Source: Vicia villosa (lineage: Eukaryota > Streptophyta > Magnoliopsida > Fabales > Fabaceae). From it: a stretch of DNA of 64,000 nucleotides. The stretch spans positions 16,674,404 to 16,738,403 of the forward strand of contig NC_081183.1 in assembly GCF_029867415.1 (NCBI RefSeq), given 5' to 3'. Positions 58,316 to 64,000 of this stretch are shown here, in pieces (the stretch's first letter is position 1; the number at the start of each line of letters is the position of its first letter). A program made the translations under genes and the position numbers. The notes under the pieces are model-generated. The model did no database searches, had not been told where the DNA came from, and saw nothing but the letters and a program-made list of their open reading frames with translations.

Positions 58316-58505
58316 AAGCCTTGCGACCGACTAATCCAAGATGATCAATTCTATTGTTCACTAGCGGGACCTCCATTTAAAGCCAGAGCATAGTCTTGTA
58401 TGGACTGAACCAACACAAGAGTTATTAGCACTTAAATTTGAATTCAAATTTTTTAGAGGAGTATTCCCTCAAAAACTCAAACCTCGACCAACCCTTTGGA
58501 GTTAC
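58316..58505. repeat. Dispersed repeat, copy 2
   Basis: This is homologous to 19740-19945 (shared TTGCGACCGACTAATCCAAG and TTTAAAGCCAGAGCA) but more eroded toward its right end. The two are in the same orientation. Confidence 0.6.
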
Positions 58506-58779
58506 TAGTACAATTAATTGATTAATTGATTAATATTTTCAATGACAAATTTTTTCAAATATTTCTTATAGAATAGTTATCAATGACAATTTGTCTTTAA
58601 TTTCCATAAACAGCAACGGTCAATTTATGAGATCTTAATATTTCTAACTATTGTCATTAGTCAAATCTACCTCACCATATATTAATATAAATTAGGAAAA
58701 GACCAAGCCATGAAACACAATAAATACACAAATCACCTAGAATCCCAATATAACAACAATTGCTTCTTCTTTTCTTCCT

Positions 58780-59013
58780 ATGACGAGTAAGAGGAATTCT
58801 GTGAAGATTGTGATCATTGACACACACTATGTAGAAACTGATGCTACAAGTTTCAAATCTGTTGTTCAGAGACTAACTGGTAAGGATTCTAATGCAGCAG
58901 CAAAAGAAAAAGCTCAGACAAAGAAGCATAATCAAAGTGGAAGCACCTTTTTCAAGAGAGATGTGTCGTTTAAGGAGTTTGATAGACTTCTTATTGAGAG
59001 GCTACCAATATGA
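58780..59013 (+). CDS. Small VQ-motif protein
   Basis: A single-exon frame of 77 codons encodes a VQ protein. The motif FKSVVQRLTG (residues 25-34) has the full F-x3-V-Q-x-L-T-G pattern. The N-terminal VKIVIIDTHYVETDATS directly before it is typical of the short VQ1/VQ10-like group of Arabidopsis. VQ proteins act in the nucleus as cofactors of WRKY transcription factors through this motif, mostly in defence and stress. A Lys-rich middle and a final FKEFDRLLIERLPI follow. The short intron-less form and length agree with the family. Upstream, TAATATAAAT near 58683 could be a TATA element. No lesion is seen. Confidence 0.93.
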   Translation: MTSKRNSVKIVIIDTHYVETDATSFKSVVQRLTGKDSNAAAKEKAQTKKHNQSGSTFFKRDVSFKEFDRLLIERLPI

Positions 59014-59289
59014 CTAATTATCATTATTTTATACTAGGGTTTTAATTAAGTCTATACATATGTTGTTATATGATTACTTATGTGTTAACAAATTATTATA
59101 TTGATCTATACTATTGGTTATTTTATAAATCAATGTTGCTAAGTTGGTTATAAATATTATATCTTAGGTAATGAATGGATCATTAGTTGAATGACAATTT
59201 TAGTTTTTGACTTTTGCTAATTTATATAATGACAATTTGTAAAGAGGAATTTAAGATAATTAGAGTGTTTTATGGTTTGAAGGGCGATA
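59014..59289. other. Downstream AT-rich flank of the VQ gene
   Basis: No gene is seen before the assembly gap. Confidence 0.5.
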
Positions 59290-59389
59290 NNNNNNNNNNN
59301 NNNNNNNNNNNNNNNNNNNNNNNNNNNNNNNNNNNNNNNNNNNNNNNNNNNNNNNNNNNNNNNNNNNNNNNNNNNNNNNNNNNNNNNNN
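59290..59389. other. Assembly gap (100 N)
   Basis: Exactly 100 undefined bases, the usual placeholder for a gap of unknown size. It separates the VQ gene from the gypsy remnant, so their real distance is uncertain. Confidence 0.99.
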
Positions 59390-61468
59390 AGAAAGCATGT
59401 CCATTGCACCAAGAGTTGCTCGTGTGGTTGTCCGAGTACTAAGTGAGTACGTTTGTCCAAGATCATCCGTAGTTGATATACAATCTAGTTATTAATGTTT
59501 TCTGATGGAAAGTCTCAAGCTGTTACAATGTTAGTAACAAGAAAGGGCTTAATAGTTGACACATGGAAAACCTGGTGGATATAATTTCCATCAGAAAGTT
59601 GAAGCTTGTGAGCCACTTCTCCCAATACATTCCATAATGGGAAAAGGACTGTAAAACCTCTTAGAAAGCTCGTGATGCTTGTGTTGACGAACAGAGGTTT
59701 AGCGATATGGCTGGTGACACATGATAACTAAGTCACCCATAGCTAGAGTTACATCACGATGATGCGCATTGGCCTTCTAACGCATACAATGTTGAGCAAC
59801 ATTAAAATTGTCCTTAAAAGTGCATAGCAATTCATCTAGAGAAGTGATAGCCTCATCAAGCACTTGAATAAAAGTGGTGAGCCTCAATCCTAAGGTGGGG
59901 ATTGGGTGCGAGTAGTTGATTCTATGTGGGAATCGATGATGTGTTACATATGGTGATGGTAAAGAATTTTGGTGTGCTCTGATCCTATGATGGGGATCGG
60001 GAGCAAGTGAACTTGAGAATTCACAGATTGGTACCACATGCATTGAGTCATGATGTTGAGTCTCATTGCATTGCATTATTGTCATGTTGTTTTGTGTTTG
60101 GATTGAGTGGAAGTATGATTGGTAGAATGGGTGATTTTGCATGAAATAACATGTTTCTTACTTATAATTAGTTGTCGGGGTGGTGTTGGAGTTGGTTGGG
60201 TTGGTTGTGTGGTGTTCGACTAGGTTGGCTTTGCAGGAGAAATTGGTTGAGAAGTTGGGATGCGAGACCAAATTTTGCTCATGGAGGTTGTATTATCAAA
60301 ACATGCTTTATAAGCCATGGCCATGGCAAAGGCTTGCATCAAAGTAATGGACCCATAGCGGCGAATGAACCAGGACACAAATAAATCTGCCACTTTAGAA
60401 GTTGCATATGACGTGGGAAGATAGCCAAACTGATTTGTCTTGGATAGGCGATCTACAACAACAAGTATAATAGTGGACTCTTGCGATGGAGGAAGGTCAG
60501 TGATAAAGTCCATTGTGACATCTTCCCAAACCGTTTTAGGAATCGGGAGAGGTTGCATAAGCCCGACTGGATTATGAGTGGAGTACTTAATTTGTTGGAA
60601 AGTGATGCATCGTGAGCTTACAAAGGCTTCCACTGCTTGACGCATATCGGACCAATAGAAATTTGATCTGAGACGAACCAATGTACATTTTACCCTGACA
60701 TGGACACCACTTGGTGTATCATGAAACCCACTGATGATTGTATGGCACAATGGAGATGATGGATTCAACACAAAAAGGCCAACATGAGGGAGGATCTCAT
60801 TCACGAGTGCATAAGGGTGTGTAAGTATTCCTTGGGCATACTATTCATGAAAAATCTTTGTAAAAAATATTTGAAAAATTGTCCTATTGTTGTATAACAA
60901 CAATATGTGAAGGATAAGACACCAATGCATGAAATTTTGGTGTTTGCTCACAGTCAGGCCATTCAACAAGTACACGATAGAGAGTTTCAACTACCTTATT
61001 CAAAACGCCCAGTTTGTATTCAATGTGAAATTGGAAGCCCAATAGTTTGTGCATGTATGACTGTTAATCGGAAATTTAGATCACTTTTTGAAGCAATTCC
61101 TTGATACTTTTGTGATCATTTGGGATGACAAAATGTCCCAATAATTAATGTCGTCATTTAAGGACAGACTCTGTAATAGCAGCCAACTCCTTGATATACA
61201 CTGATGTCGCTTGCAGTTTTGGCGCTAACTTTTTACTAAAAAAGGCAAGAGGATGGCCTTCTTGCATCAACACAACTCGAATACCCACATTAGACGCATC
61301 TGCCTCAATCACAAAATCCTTAGAAAATTCTGGAAAACTAAGGACAGGTGCAACAAACATCGCTTGTTTGAGAGCTAGAAAGGCATGTTGTGTAGTGTCA
61401 TTCCTAGTGAATGCATTATGTTTGAGAGGGTTAGTAACCCATACCCGCGGGTACCTGCCTGAACCCAC
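59390..61468 (-). pseudogene. Ty3/gypsy pol remnant (RNase H, integrase, C-terminal domain)
   Basis: Minus-strand order is RNase H (61468-61154: FVIEADASNVGIRVVLMQEG, FFSKKLAPKLQ), a connection piece (61100-60830, several stops), integrase (60804-60220) and a C-terminal domain (about 59860-59500: FKDNFNVAQHCMR, then DGNYIHQVFHVSTIKPF). The integrase zinc finger is damaged (expected HxxxxH/CxxC appears as HDTPSGVHVRV and SSRCITFQQ). MDFITDLPPS keeps the first catalytic aspartate, and the second is lost where foreign sequence joins. The HPVFH-like end suggests the chromovirus-type layout. It is dead. Confidence 0.9.
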
Positions 61469-61524
61469 CCAAATTTGACGGGGAAAACCTGTTTTGACTA
61501 GGTTCAGGTTTGGGTTTGGGTTTT
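61431..61524. repeat. GGGTA/TACCC-rich MITE-like fragment
   Basis: ACCCATACCCGCGGGTACCT and a GGTTTGGGTTTGGGTTTT end resemble the sub-terminal regions of the hAT-type MITEs at 24284 and 27221. It interrupts the gypsy pol and is itself cut by the LTR that starts at 61525. Confidence 0.4.
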
Positions 61525-62267
61525 GTTAGAACAAGAATTGTTCTGATCAATAATCTTAGTTTTGATGATAACAATGTATATGAATTTTGCTCAAGATAAT
61601 GTGGTACTCTAATCCTATGCAATTTCCTTTTCAGGAAATATATAAAAAGTATGCACAAATCAGCGCTAAGAAGCTTTGACTCAGAAGGTTCAGTATGCAA
61701 CTTCAGCACATGGTCTGGCAAGACATCAGAAGATGGTCAAGCAGAATCAGAACATGATCTATTAGAAGCATCAGAAGAACTTGAGTTCAGAAGCAGAAGC
61801 ACTGAAGTCATGGAATCACGCTCAGAAGCATATCAAGATCAGAAGATCAGAAGATGCTCTGCACCAAGCTGTTTGTACTCTGATGATATTCAACGTAGTA
61901 TTTACAAAGAACAAATCAGAATCAAGTACTAGATGGCAAGCTACGCTGACTGACAAAAGGAACGTTAGAAGCTATTAACTGCAACGTCAGTAGTCACAGC
62001 AAACGCAAGGCTCGAGGTAGTTGACAAAAGAGTGAAACATTAAATGCAATGTTGTACGGAATACGCAAAGCATTAAATGCTCCCAACGGTCATCTTCTCA
62101 AAACGCCTATATATATGAAGTTCTGATGAGAAGCAAGGTTACGAATTTTGGACGCACTTTGAACGAATTTCTGAACTATCTCTGATACTATCTCTGATAC
62201 TATCTTGCTGTTCACTTCAAAAGCTATCAAACTTCATCTTCAACCTGTTAGCTGAAGATTTCGTTTT
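61525..62267 (+). mobile_element. SIRE/Maximus-like LTR, left part
   Basis: TGTTAGAACAAGAATTGTTC, then TTTTGATGATAACAATG and many CAGAAG repeats are the start style of SIRE-type copia LTRs in legumes. A TATA box (TATATATAT, 62108-62116) follows at the distance expected for a U3 end. The right end is missing: at about 62268 the sequence changes to another LTR. Confidence 0.6.
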
Positions 62268-63229
62268 ATGTTGTTTATCCTTCGAAGGAGTTGAGAATCG
62301 AAGGAAAGATGGTTACTGATGGCCATCCCTTAAAAAGTAAAAGAATGGCTACTGATGGTCATGCTTCGAAAAATAAAGACTTCTAAGTTCGATGAAGATA
62401 AGTGAACGATGAAAGATTAATGAAAGCATATGTCTTCGGGACTTAGACAAAATTCATAGAATATGTATTCAAGTATTACTACTTAGCGTGTTTTTTAGTA
62501 GTGTTTGTTTAATACAATGCCACGCGTCGAAAATGGACTCAGGCGGGAAGATTTGAAATTCGAAGACGGTTTCGTAACCGTTCAACAACAGATGGCTTCG
62601 CTGGAAGTTCTGATGAGAAACGTGGCAGCAGATTAGTATATGACCGTTAAGGTCGAAACTAGTATAAATAGGAGTCTTAGTGTTAGGATTCTGTGTGTTC
62701 ATTTTGTACAAATCACTCACATATTTACTCAAGTATCAAGCGTTAAGAGAAAGAGTTCGCTGAGAAAATGTACGTATGACACCACCATTTTAATACATGT
62801 GTATTATCTTTTTGTTTTTATCTTTCAGAATTACTGCATTTCGTTTACTTCTTGCCATTTACGTTTCTGCATCTTTACTTTAACGTCATTTACTTTCGAG
62901 TTACTTTCATGCTATTTACTTTCAAAGTCTTTTATATTTCTGCAGTTTAAGATTCTTTACATTTCAATTGTCCTTTTAATTTTTTATGTCATGTCACTTC
63001 GATGAAGTCACATTTATATGTAACAAAGTGATTGTCAAGACTATTTGTTCTGTTAATCGAACAACGCTTATTGAAGAAGACAAATAATGAATATGGTTCG
63101 AACAAACATTGATAACAATCTTCTTGACTATGTGTCCTAGGATCAATCTAGTCGATCCTGCAAGTAACCAAATCATATTTATTATAGTTTGGAAGACTAG
63201 CGGTTGTTTACCGGAAATCACCGTAAACA
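62268..63229 (+). mobile_element. 5' LTR of a Ty3/gypsy element
   Basis: The segment starts at TGTTGTTTATCC (the exact first base is uncertain by a few positions) and ends CGTAAACA, three bases before a primer binding site. A TATA box lies at 62663-62670 (TATAAATA). It is about 960 bp. The partner LTR is outside the window. An alternative reading, one 1,705-bp LTR from 61525, is possible, but the two TATA boxes and the change in composition argue for two elements. Confidence 0.6.
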
Positions 63230-63232
63230 AAT

Positions 63233-63250
63233 TGGCACACCCGGTGGGAC
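63233..63250 (+). other. Retrotransposon primer binding site
   Basis: TGGCACACCCGGTGGGAC starts with TGG three bases after the LTR end and has the TGGCACxCCC-GTGGGAC form common in legume Ty3/gypsy elements. It fixes the plus-strand orientation. Confidence 0.75.
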
Positions 63251-63313
63251 AGTGTCAAGCAGATTGTTTTAATCAATTGCTTTATTTTTGTCTAGACAAT
63301 ATCAAGATCTTGT

Positions 63314-64000
63314 ATGAACCTTAGGAACGGTAAATTAAAGAACAGTGCACAACCGATTCCCAAACGAAGGTACAACAGGAAAATGGTCGTTACGGCCAGT
63401 GCAGGGGGTAATCAAGATCCCCCACAAGGTTCAGGATCAGGAGCGGCAAATTCGACTTCTACTCAAGAAACACGAGATGCAACGGGTCCAAATGGATCGA
63501 GACCTGCAGATAATTCCCAGACTATGCCTGAAAATAATACAGCACCCTCAGGGACTGTTCCAGTTTCAGTGTCGACAACCGCACCCTCATCCACAAGCGC
63601 AGAGGACGTATTGTTTGCCTCGACAAATGCTGCAAACAATTTATTTGGTCAAGGCACGAACTCCGCTTTCGAATGGAGACCAAGTAATCCATACGGAATG
63701 CCATACCCATATGGAACAGGCGTACGAGGGGCAGGACATATATATGCCCCAACTAACAATGCGACATTTTCACCAAATGTTAGTTCAGTGGGTCGAAGTG
63801 CACATAACACTGGTTTCTCTACCCAGATGCCTCACTTTACCACAAATAACCAAGCAGCATTTCGACAAGAAATGGATGCAAGCAACCATGATATGGTAGG
63901 GGTTTTGGCCAGAGAATTGACTTCAGTTTTAAGCCCACTAATGGCAAATGTTACTACTACGAATAGAGAAAACATGGAGACTTTCCAAAAGATATCATCT
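63314..64000 (+). CDS. Ty3/gypsy Gag N-terminus, open to the window edge
   Basis: The frame begins MNLRNGKLKNSAQPIPKRRY and remains open for all 229 codons to the end of the window. A second in-frame ATG lies at 63383. A short basic start of the form M-x-LRNGK is a frequent opening of Gag in Tat/Athila-type elements. A long Ser/Thr/Asn/Pro-rich low-complexity stretch follows, then LARELTSVLSPLMANVTT, which would precede the Gag core. The overlapping frame at 63345-63899 is a shadow. No stop or shift is seen, so this copy may be fairly young. Confidence 0.8.
   Translation, partial: MNLRNGKLKNSAQPIPKRRYNRKMVVTASAGGNQDPPQGSGSGAANSTSTQETRDATGPNGSRPADNSQTMPENNTAPSGTVPVSVSTTAPSSTSAEDVLFASTNAANNLFGQGTNSAFEWRPSNPYGMPYPYGTGVRGAGHIYAPTNNATFSPNVSSVGRSAHNTGFSTQMPHFTTNNQAAFRQEMDASNHDMVGVLARELTSVLSPLMANVTTTNRENMETFQKISS

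Noticed and set aside
63345..63899. 184-codon plus-strand frame
   Set aside because: It overlaps the real Gag frame (63314 to the edge) in another phase. Its Gln/His-rich translation has no domain.

Overview
This is repeat-dense plant nuclear DNA, most likely from a cool-season papilionoid legume of the Pisum/Vicia/Lathyrus/Medicago/Trifolium group. That assignment is an inference. It rests on long Ogre-like LTRs (terminal TGTCATACCCC, read on the minus strand), chromovirus-type LTRs (TGTAACA...TGTTACA), a SIRE/Maximus-like LTR start, a Mutator-like element carrying a phosphatase-7-long-form/plant-mobile-domain style tail, and two ordinary plant genes with introns and TA-rich flanks. No rRNA or true tRNA gene, CRISPR array or bacterial operon is visible. 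One 100-base run of N marks an assembly gap.

Only two genes look intact. The first (39957-43487, +, 10 exons, 300 aa) encodes a poly(A)-binding-protein-interacting protein of the CID8-13 type, with a PAM2 motif, a basic patch and two RRMs. The second (58780-59013, +, one exon, 77 aa) encodes a small VQ-motif protein, a class of WRKY cofactors. They are unrelated and separated by 15 kb of repeats.

The rest is layered mobile DNA. 1-3200 has an unidentified reading frame between direct repeats, then an inverted pair of F-box/LRR pseudogenes. 3667-6533 is a transposon holding a captured ABCG/PDR transporter exon and, nested inside, a 1.9-kb Mutator-like element with its own target duplication. 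7103-17790 is a duplicated AT-rich segment. Its first copy ends at an LTR plus gag remnant, and its second copy is split by a LINE, which itself received a young, internally deleted copia element (11157-15962). 18500-22100 has possible orphan exons and a dead LINE.

24284-39500 is a set of duplications of the upstream region of the CID gene. It includes a partial copy of CID exons 5-7, a hAT MITE disrupted by another hAT element with an exact 8-bp target duplication, and a chromovirus-type solo LTR that contains an Ogre-like solo LTR. Both solo LTRs have perfect 5-bp target duplications.

44000-58500 holds copia remnants, microsatellites, a long-TIR Mutator-type MITE with a Stowaway inside, a retroposed insert with a 12-bp target duplication and poly(A) tail, two dead LINEs and a TRIM array (LTR-internal-LTR-internal-LTR). 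59390-64000 has a dead Ty3/gypsy pol on the minus strand, an LTR fragment and the 5' end of a second Ty3/gypsy element. The gag of that element is open and runs off the window.

I see no convincing new cellular system. The most informative material is the duplicated CID locus and the composite transposons.
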